DNA of 64,000 nt, from contig JAJNNY010000083.1 of the NCBI GenBank assembly GCA_022453515.1, positions 1 to 64,000 on the forward strand, given 5' to 3'. The translations under genes and the position numbers were made by a program. Under the pieces are notes generated by a model that was not told the DNA's origin, ran no database searches, and saw only the letters and a program-made list of their open reading frames with translations. This DNA comes from Astrocystis sublimbata (Eukaryota; Ascomycota; Sordariomycetes; Xylariales; Xylariaceae). This document shows positions 44,964 through 55,678 of the stretch, piece by piece; position 1 is the stretch's first letter; each line of letters begins with the position of its first letter.

Positions 44964-46888
44964 ATGTCGCTCGCCGACGAAAAACGGGATGCGCTATTGC
45001 CCCAAGTAGACGATCTTGTCATGAAGCAGTACACAGCTGAACGGAATTCTCTGTTGCTAGAGGAGGCCAAAAGACGCAGCGGTACCAGCAATGTTTCGCT
45101 TAAGTCAGGGGGTAGCAAGTGTTAACTGTTCATAAGATGCATTATTCCGCGAAAAGTTATCGCCCATCGCCAGACAAGCCTGTGACATTGTTGACCGTAT
45201 ACGCGAAGAGGAGAAGAAAACAGTGTGGACACCCGAGGTTGAGGAAACCCTTGCTCACCAGGCGGAGAATACGACTATATACCCGGGTATGGCCTCTCAC
45301 AATGTGTTTGCAACTGCAAGCTGGCGACATTTCCACGCTCGATGGTAATTCGCTCAGCAACTGACTAGGGCGCCAGGCATGATGTTTTCACTTTCGAAAA
45401 AGCTGATGGAATCAACGAGGCTGTGGAAGATAGTCCGCAGAATGCCAAAGGGGGCTTTGCTGCATGCGCATCTAGATGCGATGGTCGACTTCACCTTCCT
45501 GATCGATGTGTTGCTACGAGAGCCTGGGATACACATCAGTTCAGATCGGCCGTTGTCTGATGCCAAAGCTTTTGAGGGCGCGGCTATTCTGTTTCGATTT
45601 CGCAAGGTTGATCAAACGCCACTTTGCAGTATTTGGAGCAAAGATTACGAACCTGGCACTCTGGTCCTCCTGGCGCGAACTGCTGAGATGTATCCTAATG
45701 GTGGGCGCAGTGGATTCATCAAATGGCTATACTCTAGATGCACGCTTTCGCAAACCGATGCCGTCGCCCAGCACCATGGCGTTGACGCAATATGGCAGAA
45801 ATTCCAGTCTTGTTTCAACGTTGTAGACTCGATGATCCACTACGAGCCCATCTTTAGGACATTCCTTCGAAGACTGCTGCGACTACTCAAAACGGATGGT
45901 TTGAACTATGCTGAAGTCCGCTTCTCGTGGGCGCTGGACTATTACAGAAAGGACTGTGAGACTCCCGAGCAGGATTATACGGTGAGTGCCAATTACCGAG
46001 GGCCCTTCTAAACCTGTTCTCTATGCTTGAGTTGAGAGACACCGTTGACTGATTGACTTGCAGACGATGATGGATACAATCGAGGAGGAGGTCAAAGATT
46101 TCCAAAACACAGAAGAAGGCCGCGGGTTTTGGGGCATTCGCATAATATGGGCCAGTCTTCGATTCATGCCGAGACAAAGCATACTCCAGAATATGCAGCA
46201 TTGCCTTGCAACCAAACTGACGCACCCCCATCTCATTGCTGGCTATGATCTAGTTGGCCAAGAAGATCTCGGACCTCCTTCTGAAAGTCTGCTTCGCGAG
46301 CTCTTTTGGTTTCGTAACCAGTGCAACAAGAGCGGCCTGATTCTTCCGTATTTCTTCCACGCTGGGGAGTGCCTTGGGTCTGGGAGCGAAGCTGACAATA
46401 ACTTGTATGACGTAATCCTGTTGGGAACTCGTCGTATAGGTCACGGATTCAGCTTATATAAGCACCCTTTACTTATCCAGATGGTGAAGGAAAGAAACAT
46501 CCTCATCGAAAGCTGTCCGATCAGCAATGAAGTTCTACGGCTGTGCGGTTCTGTGATGAGTCACCCACTGCCTGCGTTGCTCGCTAATGGAGTCCCCTGT
46601 TCACTTTGTAATGATGATCCTGCCATGCTCGGCCATGATACTGCTGGAACCACGCATGAGTTTTGGCAAGCGTTACAGGGGTGGGAGAACTTGGGATTAG
46701 CTGGCCTTGGATCTTTAGCCGAGAATAGTGTGCGGTGGTCTGCCTTTGAGGACCAGACAGATGATGAATGGCAAAATGGTGTCAGCAATATTGCTGTGGG
46801 AGGACTGAAGGGGCTTCGACTACGAGAGTGGGCTTCCGATTGGGAAAGGTTCTGTGAATGGGTCGTTGAAGATTATGGCGAGTCCTGA
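44964..46888 (+). CDS. ADGF/CECR1-type adenosine deaminase
   Basis: 565 aa, four exons: 44964-45081, 45137-45286, 45377-45981, 46064-46888. Zinc metallo-hydrolase of the adenosine deaminase superfamily; the group deaminates adenosine or related purine nucleosides to inosine-type products. The zinc and substrate residues are visible: GALLHAHLDA (HxH, about residue 119), YFFHAGE, RRIGHG, ESCPISNE and CNDDPAM. The N-terminus DALFREKL, ACDIVDRIREEE and the MMFSLSKKLMESTRLW lead-in are typical of the fungal ADGF type. No signal peptide is evident (MSLADEKRDALLP), so it is probably cytosolic. It is divergent to the ABC exporter and next to the Gfo/Idh/MocA gene. Confidence 0.92.
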
Positions 46889-47921
46889 AAAGCGTGATAG
46901 ACAGGAAAATTCACGAAGTAGAAATTCGATTGGCTCCGAGACGCTCCGAGACCAAGAGTATCATGGGGTATGAAAAATAAATGAAAGATTCAAGATCCCT
47001 CTAGTAACTAGTTTTTCGCATACTCAGGAGGTAACTATCGCATACTTGATAGACTGTTTTAGAATAGGTTCGGGTTTATAAGTAAGTATAATACACAGTA
47101 CATTCTAGGAGGGATTGGTATATCTGGTAGGATAGTAGATAATTTATTATTTCGAAGGGTATAGTAATTAAATTTTCACGCTACGGGAGTGTATCAGGAG
47201 ACTTAAGTGATTACTACGTAAGGTAACAATATTGGGCGGGTTTTCATGTTTATTGAACTGAATCTATGCATTTTCTTTTCGTCAAAGCATGGTTCAGGCT
47301 CTGAAGCACATCCTTCTAGGTAGAGTCCTGTGTGCCTAGGTAGTAATGAACCTTTACGGTCTACGGAAGCTACGAGAGGCATCCGAAATGTTAGGAACTG
47401 AACCGCAAAATAATTCGCTTACTCAAATTACTGCCAAATGACACAGGCAGAAGTTAATAGAAGCCAATTTTTGGGGATCAGTCATGTAGGCATTGAGTAT
47501 GAACTAACAAGCTACTTGAATGCTCAGCTAGCAGCCCCATGAATGCAAGCCGTTCATCTCTGTTCACCCAGTGATCCCTGCTTCTTAGGTGCTGCATACA
47601 TGAACTCTTCTGTGACTCAGCCGACGTATGGTGCGATCGAAGAGAGCAGGCATTACATTCTTCGCAGTGACGATAATTACTATCACCTAATACCCACGTA
47701 AGACACTAGGTTGAGACCTATCAGCCTGACCCAGTGTTTACACACGCGTGGGAGCGGTTAGAGTCGGTGAGTATACATACATCAGGTCTCACCGAGTACT
47801 ATATCAGCTTGGTACGCTTGCTTGCAATTGATTCCAACTACGGGACCAACAAACACGAGCGCCAAGGCCAGCTAATGCACCCACCCATCCATCATTGAAG
47901 TGGACTATCACCAAGGTCGAA
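46889..47921. other. 1-kb intergenic region
   Basis: AT-rich upstream region of the Gfo/Idh/MocA gene; no ORF with support. TAGGTA-type words are frequent. Confidence 0.4.
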
Positions 47922-49687
47922 ATGAACGGCAGTAAGTTCGAGTTTCAAATCAGCTTCCCTAGGCGTCTCTATCACGTGTCTCTGACAATACCATCTTAGA
48001 CACACATCATGAGTCTGCACCCGTCGGGTTCTTGTTGATCGGCGTCGGACCCCACGCACAGCGTACATACATTCCTCATTTAGGGGAACTCGAGCAGCGT
48101 GGCGAGGTGACCTTTGGAGCCGTCGTCGACGTAAAGGGGAAGCAGGATGTCGTCGAAGCAACTCTTCAGACAACAGGTCTTTCACCAGAGGTAATTCTAG
48201 TCGAACCCTTCAGCATGGATATGCCCGAGCACGTAAGTCGTCAGCTGGATGACGCTGTGACCCGATTGAACATATCAGTTGTGGTCGTGAGCACAGAGCC
48301 TTTAGCACACAAGGCCTACGGCCTCTGGGCCTTGAGCAAGGGCTTGAACGTCATCATGGACAAACCAATATCAGCACGAGTAGGCTCATGTTCGGAGACC
48401 GAGGCAGCATATGGCCTGGCCCAAGACTATCTGGATCTCCTCAAAGAGTATAACAAACTCCAGCGCCAAAAGTCGACCATCTTCCTCGTCAACAGTCATC
48501 GCCGTTACCATCCTGGCATGCGTTATGTTTTCCAAGCAATTCGTGAGGCGCAGCAGGCCACTGGGTGCCCCGTGACTACTGTCAGCTCTACCCACTGTGA
48601 TGGAATGTGGCGTATGCCCGCGGAAATCATCGATCAAAGTTATCACACTTTCAACAAGGGTTATGGAAAGGTCTCCCACAGTGGCTATCATTTCTTGGAT
48701 AGCTGCTATCAGTTCCTCAAGGCAGGCTGGAGCGAGAACAAACGCCCCGACAGAATAGAAGTCGTCAGCAGCTTCATTCCTCCCAACGGATTTCTAACAG
48801 CCTTAAACACTGAGGACTATCGTCGCTTGTTTGGAGCACAGGAGTACAGCAAAGCCTGCAAGTACACAGACGAGCAGCTCAGACGATACATGATCAACAT
48901 GGGAGAGATTGACGCGTCAATCCAAATCACTGCTTATCGCGATGGGGATGCCGTCACACTGGCGCAAGTCAACCTACAGCACAACGGGTTTTCTAAGCGT
49001 AGCTACCTCAAGCCTGGCAAAGACTTGTATAAAGGCATTGGCCGTGTCCGACACGAGTCGCATGAGATCAAGAGTGGCCCACTCCAAACGGTTGTCATCG
49101 ACTCTCGCCAAGCAAATGACAAGCATGATAGATCGAAGAAGACGACCGCGGAGCTGGGAAGTGATAACCACTACGACATCCACCGTTTCCGTAATAGTGA
49201 CTTCTTTGACGGCGATGAAGGCCCGCTAGTCTCGCTTGATGTCGATGACCTCAGTCAGCACTACAATCAGGATCGGAGTGGTCTGTACGGCGAGAACATC
49301 AAGCGTGGAATCCTGGATGAGGCGGTAAGCTTTGTGAACGGCACGATGAAAATTGACGAGGTCACGTCGAATCTTCCAGACCACAGCGTTGCAGCACACC
49401 TGATGGCTGCATCTTATCTATCGCACATACAACGCTCCCAAGGTCTCAACCCGATCATTTCTATGGACTTGACTTACCTTCGTAAGTCTCAAGCTCTCTT
49501 AAAACTGCACATGTACGTATTTGCTAACAATTACCTCTTATTGACAGCAAATGGTGAGGCACAAGCATCGATGGCCCGTCCACTCCCGAGCTCTGTAGTC
49601 AGTGCAGAGCTAGAACAAGCAGGGCAATCGAGCGACACTTCTCTCTTCCAGAGAATAAGGAGAATGTCTAGAATTTTCTCCAATTAA
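47922..49687 (+). CDS. Gfo/Idh/MocA-family NAD(P)-dependent oxidoreductase
   Basis: 543 aa from three exons: a 10-bp first exon 47922-47931 (MNG plus one base), 48000-49481 and 49548-49687. N-terminal Rossmann domain with GFLLIGVGPHAQRTYIPHL; the motif near residue 124 reads MDKPISA, a variant of the family's EKP signature whose Lys is the catalytic base. The C-terminal domain is long, with SSFIPPNG, NDKHDRSKKTT and SDNHYDIHRFRNSDFF, and ends after about residue 500 in a polar tail. The family oxidises or reduces hydroxyls of sugars, cyclitols and nucleosides; the fungal cordycepin enzyme Cns1 is one member. The substrate here is unknown. The second intron is a multiple of three, so a single ORF hides it. 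Confidence 0.87.
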
Positions 49688-50403
49688 GCAATTGCAGCTC
49701 GGGTTCTGCGAGCAGGAAAATGCAACGTTAGGTACCTATTAAGACATAGCTTTCGAAGACTAGAGTCGACATTGACGAGCACACTAGGGCTCGAACCTAG
49801 GTGTGAAGAAAATCGAGTACGCTAGGGATTTAAGACAACACCGGTAACTCTGCGCTGCAATCAATAGTACACTGGGTGTCGTATATGACAAGGTTGATAT
49901 GATAAGACTTGGAAAATAAAATTCTGCATGCATCTAGCACGGGAAGGAACACGACTTCGCTTGAAAAGTTCCCGTTCGAAGATGTTGCAATCTTTAACAC
50001 CAAAGTGATGTGGAATGGTACCCCCAAAATGGAATTAGTTTTCATCATGACACGACCATCCTTGTCCTGATAGCTGTACTGCCGACAGCGCTAACCCAGT
50101 AAACTACAGGTTGCCAAGACGATAATGCTTAGTCCCTTACCACAGTGGATTTGACAAGAGTAGAAATGGACCTCAAAATTTGTACCTTCGTTTAGAAATG
50201 AGGCTATCAAACTTATCGTAATTTTTGCTTACCTACCTAGGCTACTGAGGTAGAGACTTTAAATTTTTATTGAAGCTATTTGTATACCTAGGTACTATTA
50301 GGAAGTTGTAAGTCTACCTAATACCCTTCAAACCACCGATAATGAGGCGCTTTGACTTGGGGCTGACCATTATAATCCTGGCGACCTGTAGTCTACTAAT
50401 GCG
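49688..50403. other. Convergent intergenic region
   Basis: 716 bp between the Gfo/Idh/MocA gene (+) and the ATP-grasp gene (-), AT-rich, with a degenerate tRNA-like sequence at 49777-49857. No protein gene seen. Confidence 0.45.
49777..49857 (-). pseudogene. Degenerate tRNA-like sequence (possibly tRNA-Leu UAA)
   Basis: On the minus strand the T arm CTAGG-TTCGAGC-CCTAG is perfect and the acceptor halves CAGCGCA and TGTGCTC pair at six of seven positions. A loop CTTAAAT could hold anticodon TAA. The D arm and anticodon stem do not pair, so this is not an intact gene. The 81-nt length fits a class II tRNA. Confidence 0.35.
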
Positions 50404-52406
50404 CTACTTGAACGAGTACCTGGTTTCCCGCCTCACCTCATTGGCTATCTCACGCAGATGGCTACGACTTTCGCGAGAGAAGACATTGTAATAAGCCTGC
50501 CAAGTGAGAACCCCTGTGCTCGCGTGCGATACTTTCTCGCCCCGCTTGACGTGCGTCGCGCATGTCGAAATGTGTTTCGCGAGGTCGGGTCGCCTCTGCT
50601 TAAGCTCCTCGCAGATGTCGTCCGAGTCAAAGATGCCGATGCAATCCGATGGAAAGTCGGTTGGGATGTAGACCATGTCCGACCAGTATTGATTGCCTTG
50701 TCGAAACGGCTGAGATAATGCTGACACTCGGGACGTATCCCTTAGCGCAATCAACATCGAAAGCGCATGGTAATCGATACCATACGTGATCCGAGGTTGC
50801 ACCGCCGCCGCGCCTCCCGGGGGTCGCGGGTTTATGTCTAAGACAAACCCGCTCGGCTCTGGGGCAGGCTCTTTCACTTGGCGCGGGTAAAGGTCGAGTA
50901 TGCCCGAACCTCCGTGTCTGAATTCCATACTAGAGTTTTTCACACGTCCTTCAATATGAAACACTCCGAAGTTGAGACCAGTGCGTCGTAGTATGCTGTG
51001 AAAGTCATGTCGGAGGATGAGCTGTTCGGATTCGGGCAACTTGGACGGCATGGCACTGTCCATCTCGATGAATGTACTGACGTTCAACAAGCCATTGCCT
51101 TCCGCTGACTTTGGAAAGTCGTCGGATATCTCATGAAACATGATTTCCCCATCATACACGACCACGTTGAAATCCACTTCCGGCCCATCGCAGTATTCTT
51201 CAACCACATACTCGGCGCCGTGGCGCTTGAAGTCAATCTGATTCACGGCTGCCACCAGGTCTTCCCGCTTGGCCACCTTGAAAACCCCCTCAGACATCCA
51301 TCCCGAGCAAGGCTTGACGATCACGGGAAAATTGAGGTCCTCACGCTGCGATATAGCAACGGCGTCCTCCACGCTGTGGCCGTGGTAGGCGCACCGCCCT
51401 GCCGCAACGCTGGTCTGGAACTTGTTCGTTGCTACGACGAAGGCCTCGGGTGATACTGTTGGAAGAGAGAGCATCTGTGCGGCCTTGGCAACGCCTACCT
51501 GATACTCGTCGTAGAAGCTTACGATGCCACCGATCAGATGTGTCTGATCTCGAAGCGCTGCAACAATATTGTTTGCCAGAACGTCGCTATCGTTTGTCAA
51601 TTCGACTGAGATGAAAGAGTCTCGGAAATGGTTGTGCATGCCGTCTTCAAGCCAGTGGCCAGCACGGTCCAATATCACCAGGCGGAGGCCAAGAGCTTGA
51701 GCCGCCGGGTATACTCTGGCGGAAACGCCGTCGTCGTCGGGTGTATGACTCCCACCTTCTACGACGACCAACGTTCGTTGTTGAATTGGTATCATCTCAG
51801 CCTGAATCCAGGGAAAGGAGAGCCGATTAAGGAGCTCTCCTTGGATCGTGTCAAAGATGACATGCGGTTCCCCTGTGGGAAGCTCTGCGCGGACAAGAAA
51901 ACCGCCAACAGCAACAGGCAACAAATCGGACAGATGACTCTCGCCTTTTTTCATTGCGGGGAAGTATTGGAGGGGGCTTGCAAATGATACGGCGGTTTCA
52001 AGAGGCTCGCAGTCGACGAGTCGTAGTGGAACGATGTCCGAATGGATGATGTACCCGGCTGTGGAGGGTATGATCAAGCCTGCCAGCCGCCGCACATGAC
52101 CGGAGCTGTTGCTGGCATCTTGCAGAGAATCGATCAAGAATTTGAATGCTGCAACAGAACCCAGATCGTGGTCTTCTATCTCTGCATCGCCGACCGAGTT
52201 ATCCAGTATAACACCGATGAACGAGAAATACTCGTGATGCGTGACACCCCAGTGACACTTAATCTTCACTACTCATCTAGTCAGACTTGTCTCTCCAATA
52301 GTTGCGTATCAATATTAGGTGATGACATACGCTCTGATCGAGGTCCTGCAGCAATGCAGAGCTCCCCTCCGTCGCCTAATCCATTTGGGGTCTGTGACGA
52401 TCGCAT
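50404..52406 (-). CDS. ATP-grasp ligase (carnosine-synthase-like peptide/amide ligase)
   Basis: 646 aa, two minus-strand exons: 52406-52331 and 52268-50404; the 62-bp intron (GTATGT...GAGTAG) was needed because the open frame alone has no ATG near its start. The first 240 residues form a variable N-terminal domain (LVVVEGGSHTPDDDGVSA, DRAGHWLEDG). The ATP-grasp fold covers about residues 260-560: SFYDEYQVGVAKAAQML, VIVKPCSGWMSEGV (ATP-binding Lys), EYVVEEYCDGPEVDFNVVVYDG, HEISDDFP and the metal ligands in GFVLDINPRPPGG. These features resemble carnosine synthase and BacD/L-amino acid ligases, which form an amide through an acyl phosphate. ATP-grasp ligases are uncommon in fungal clusters. Substrates unknown. 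Divergent to the SDR gene. Confidence 0.86.
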
Positions 52407-52744
52407 TGTGTTGTATTATTCGCACATAGGCACTTCAACGTGACTTGGCTTGCGACGCATCTTGAATCAAAGACAAAGTCACCTAAAATATAAAATTGGA
52501 AAAGGTGGATGGAGAGACCTGACCTTGGCCGCTTCATTGGGACAGAACCAAACATTTTCGGTTCTGTTTTCTCACGTAATAAAATTGGGCACCCAACTGT
52601 CGGCCCAGTCCGATGATTGTCACTTTATAGTATCGTCATTTTCTTCGCAAACAAAACACAGAGAGTATTAGACAACCTAGAAATGGTGCTTGGTTAGTGT
52701 CATTTAAGTTATTACCTTGTAACACCCACCGACTATATCGCAAT
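52407..52744. promoter_or_regulatory. Divergent promoter region ATP-grasp / SDR with inverted repeat
   Basis: 338 bp between two divergent starts. It holds a perfect 8-bp inverted repeat, ACAGAACC - 10 bases - GGTTCTGT, at 52542-52567, in the middle of the region, which is where an activator binding both ways would sit. A CACGTAA word follows it. Nothing ties the repeat to a known factor. Confidence 0.6.
52542..52567. promoter_or_regulatory. Palindromic candidate operator ACAGAACC-N10-GGTTCTGT
   Basis: Both 8-bp arms are perfect inverted copies. Distance to the ATP-grasp start is 136 bp and to the SDR start 178 bp. I found no second copy in the other cluster promoters by eye. Confidence 0.45.
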
Positions 52745-53686
52745 ATGACCAACGGGGACACCTGGCTCGTCACGGGTGCGGCTCGCGGTACGTTGATGAT
52801 TCCAGAATAACTACTTCCTTTTAAATGCTGAAATTTGCCTACACCTGATAGGTGTCGGCCTGGGTATTGTCAAGGCCCTCTTGGCCGCGCCCGGGACCAC
52901 TGTCATCGCAGCGGTTCGCCAGCTAACAGACGAAATCTCGGAACTTCTGCACACCTTACCCACAGGCGAAAACAGCAAAGTTCTGGTGGTAAAAGTCGAT
53001 GCCTCTTCTGAGTCAGACGCATCTGATGCTATGGAGTTATTGAAAAGAGACCATGGCGTGCACAGCATAGACATGGTATTGTCGGTCGCCGGGATGAGTG
53101 ACCCTCGCGCCAACACCCTTCATACCACAAAAGTTTCCATGGAAGACCATTTTCGCGTCAATACCATCGCGCCTCTTTTACTGTTCCAGACCATGCTGCC
53201 TCTCCTCACTGCATCGAAGAAGACGCCAAAATTCATTGTTGTCTCCAGTATTGTCAGCAGCATGTGCCTTACAGAGCAATTTCCCCACGCCTCAACAGCA
53301 TACGGCGCTTCCAAGGCGGCTCTAAACTACGTGATCGGCAGAATTCATTGCGAGAATTCGACCTTGGTCACTGCCGCGATCCATCCGGGGTAAATATGCC
53401 CCCCTGCATCTAATTATTCAGTCATTTCTAATGTTGTTGCACAGATGGGTTCAAACGGACATGGGCAATGTGAGCGCTGTTGCTGCTGGCATGGAAAAGG
53501 CTCCCGTTTCGATCGAGCAGTCGGTACAAGGAATTTTATCTGTCGTAAGTGAGACTGAGTAACTGATATTGCAAGGACACATTCAAGAATTTGAGTTAAC
53601 CAAAAGATATCATCAAGGTTGAGGGAGCGCAACGCACGGGCAGTAACAAGTTCATCTCATTTGATGGTTCTGAGCTACCATGGTGA
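52745..53686 (+). CDS. Short-chain dehydrogenase/reductase
   Basis: 254 aa, four exons: 52745-52787, 52852-53389, 53445-53548, 53607-53686. Cofactor motif TGAARGVGLG (residues 10-19) is built across the first splice. The catalytic set is Ser in IVVSSIVSS (about 146-151), Tyr165 and Lys169 in YGASK, and VRNVN-like FRVNTIAPL. The C-terminus GSNKFISFDGSELPW fits the classical SDR group close to norsolorinic-acid ketoreductase and C-factor. NAD(P)-dependent ketone/alcohol interconversion. It overlaps nothing and ends 84 bp before the aminotransferase stop, tail to tail. Confidence 0.88.
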
Positions 53687-53770
53687 TCGTATTGAGTCGC
53701 ATGCCACGCTGTCTTTGGGCCTAATTTCCCCAGGCCAAAGTATTAGAGTTCAATTGCATTATGTATTTTC

Positions 53771-55297
53771 TCATGGCAAGCTATTCTCCTCGAAAAAATC
53801 AACAATGAGTTGTGAAGTTCTCCTAACCATGTCCTGGACATCTGCGGGAGTGACGTTATATGCAGGGATCAGCATTATGTGATCCCCTCGTATACCATCT
53901 ATACTGCCGCCCCCGGGCTGCAAAGAGATGTTGTATTTGGGATCAAGTCCTTTTTGACGAATCGCGAAAGACGTTCTCCTTGCCACCGGAAATGGTTCCT
54001 TGCTCAACTTGTCCTGCACGATTTCGATAGCCCACATCAATCCTCGTCCACGAATGTCACCGACGTGAGGGTGTGAAGTCAAGCTTGATGTCAAAAGAGA
54101 CCCCAGCAGCTTGCCCATGCTCACTACATTGCTGACAAGATTCTCATTTTGGACGATGTTTTGAACCTGCAAAGCGGCCGCGCACGCCACTGCGTGAGCT
54201 TGGTACGTGTACCCGTGATTGAAGAATTTGGGCCCTGACTTGAAGACGTCCACTATTTTCCGATCTATGAGCAGCGCCGACACAGCTGCATAGCCAGCTC
54301 CCAGACCCTTTGCTGATATATTTATGTCTGGGACGATCCCCTCTTGCTCCCAGGCATGAAGAGTTCCCGTTCGACCCATTCCGCAGAACACTTCATCTAG
54401 GATTAGCAGAGCCCCATGCTTCTCGCAAACAGATTTCACTGCTTGGAAGTATCCGGGGACTGGCGGTACGCATCCAATAGACTTCCAATCCCGTCAGTAT
54501 CATTCCTAAAAGACATCAAAGGCCAGCAACGTACAGAGCCTGCAACGGTTTCGGCGATAAACGCACAGACGTTATCCCCTCCGATGCGCTCAAACTCTTG
54601 ATCAAGTTCACTGACTAGGCGCGCACAGTATTCTTCTTCAGACTCATCCTGGAGTTTGTTCCGGTACGGATGACAGTCCGACACATGTGAGACGCCGAAA
54701 TTAAGCAAGGGCTCGAACTCGGTGCGCTTGTTGCGTTGCCCGGTCAGTGCCAAGGTCGCTAGTGTAGTGCCATGGAAAGAGTTCCGGCGGGTAATGAAAT
54801 GTGTCCTTGAAAGCTGGGAGATGTTCACAAAATGCTGCCTGGCAAGCTTCATTGCAGTTTCTACCGCCTCAGATCCTGAAAGTGTGTTATTAGTACCTAA
54901 GGAGATAGGCGGCCAATGGTGTCGTATACATACCAGAGCCGTTGATGATTGCCCTGGCCATTTCCCCTCCTGTGGACTCTACCAGATAGGCTGCAAGCTT
55001 CTCAGCAGGCTCGTTTGCCCAGAAGAGAGAGTAGCAGTATGAAAACTTCTCCATCTGCTCAACCATGGCATCCCGAACACGAAGGTCTCCGTGACCTATA
55101 CATGCTACAGCAGGGCCACCAGTCGCATCTAAAAGCACCTGCCCAGTGCTGAGGTGCATGTGAATTCCCTTTGCCGAGACCACCAGGGGGTTGGGAGCGA
55201 GAACATTCGGGTGTAGAATGCAGCTTTCGGGAACACCGTCACAGCCATTCTCTCGAGACAACTTGGCTGTAGGCTCTGTAAGCGGTGCGAAGGCCAT
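53771..55297 (-). CDS. Class III (omega-type) PLP aminotransferase
   Basis: 471 aa, three minus-strand exons: 55297-54934, 54875-54535, 54481-53771. Motifs: LLDATGGPAVACIGHGDLRVRDAM, INGSGSEAVETAMKLARQ (phosphate binding, across the first splice), RRNSFHGTTLATLALTGQ, CAFIAETVAGSSIGCVPPVPGYF (second splice), LLILDEVFCGMGRTGT and the PLP lysine in INISAKGLGAGYAAV (about residue 294). The family transfers amino groups from or to distal amines (4-aminobutyrate, ornithine, DAPA, amino sugars). An upstream in-frame ATG at 55369 exists; 55297 fits the family's start better. Divergent to the fusion gene at 55679. Confidence 0.91.
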
Positions 55298-55678
55298 CTT
55301 GATTGTCGCGTAAACGATTGTTGCGTGTACTATGAGCTCAAGGGGATGGGAACACAAACGCAACCGCAATTTCTAGCTATGGCATAAACGGTATCATTTC
55401 TTCCACTTGGACTCACTGCGCTGTTGTAAGTATCACGTCATACAGCTTCTTCCTTTGGTGTGACATCAACGCTAATTTCACTCACGTAAGCCCAGTGACA
55501 GCAGCAGGTGATAGCTCCCAGATTACGAACACCTGGGATAGAACATCCTTGCGACACATATTTCGATTGAGTTGTCGATTGGATAAGACAATGCGAGAGT
55601 ATAGTTGCCCAATATCTATTTACTCTGAACCACCTGGAAGCTGCTCAGACGTTTCAAACTAATCCTCAAGCTCGCACA
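55298..55678. promoter_or_regulatory. Divergent promoter region aminotransferase / methyltransferase fusion
   Basis: 381 bp with two possible CRE/bZIP-like half sites: ATCACGTCAT near 55434 and CTCACGTAAG near 55483. A bZIP gene lies in the same array. Binding is only inferred. Confidence 0.45.
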
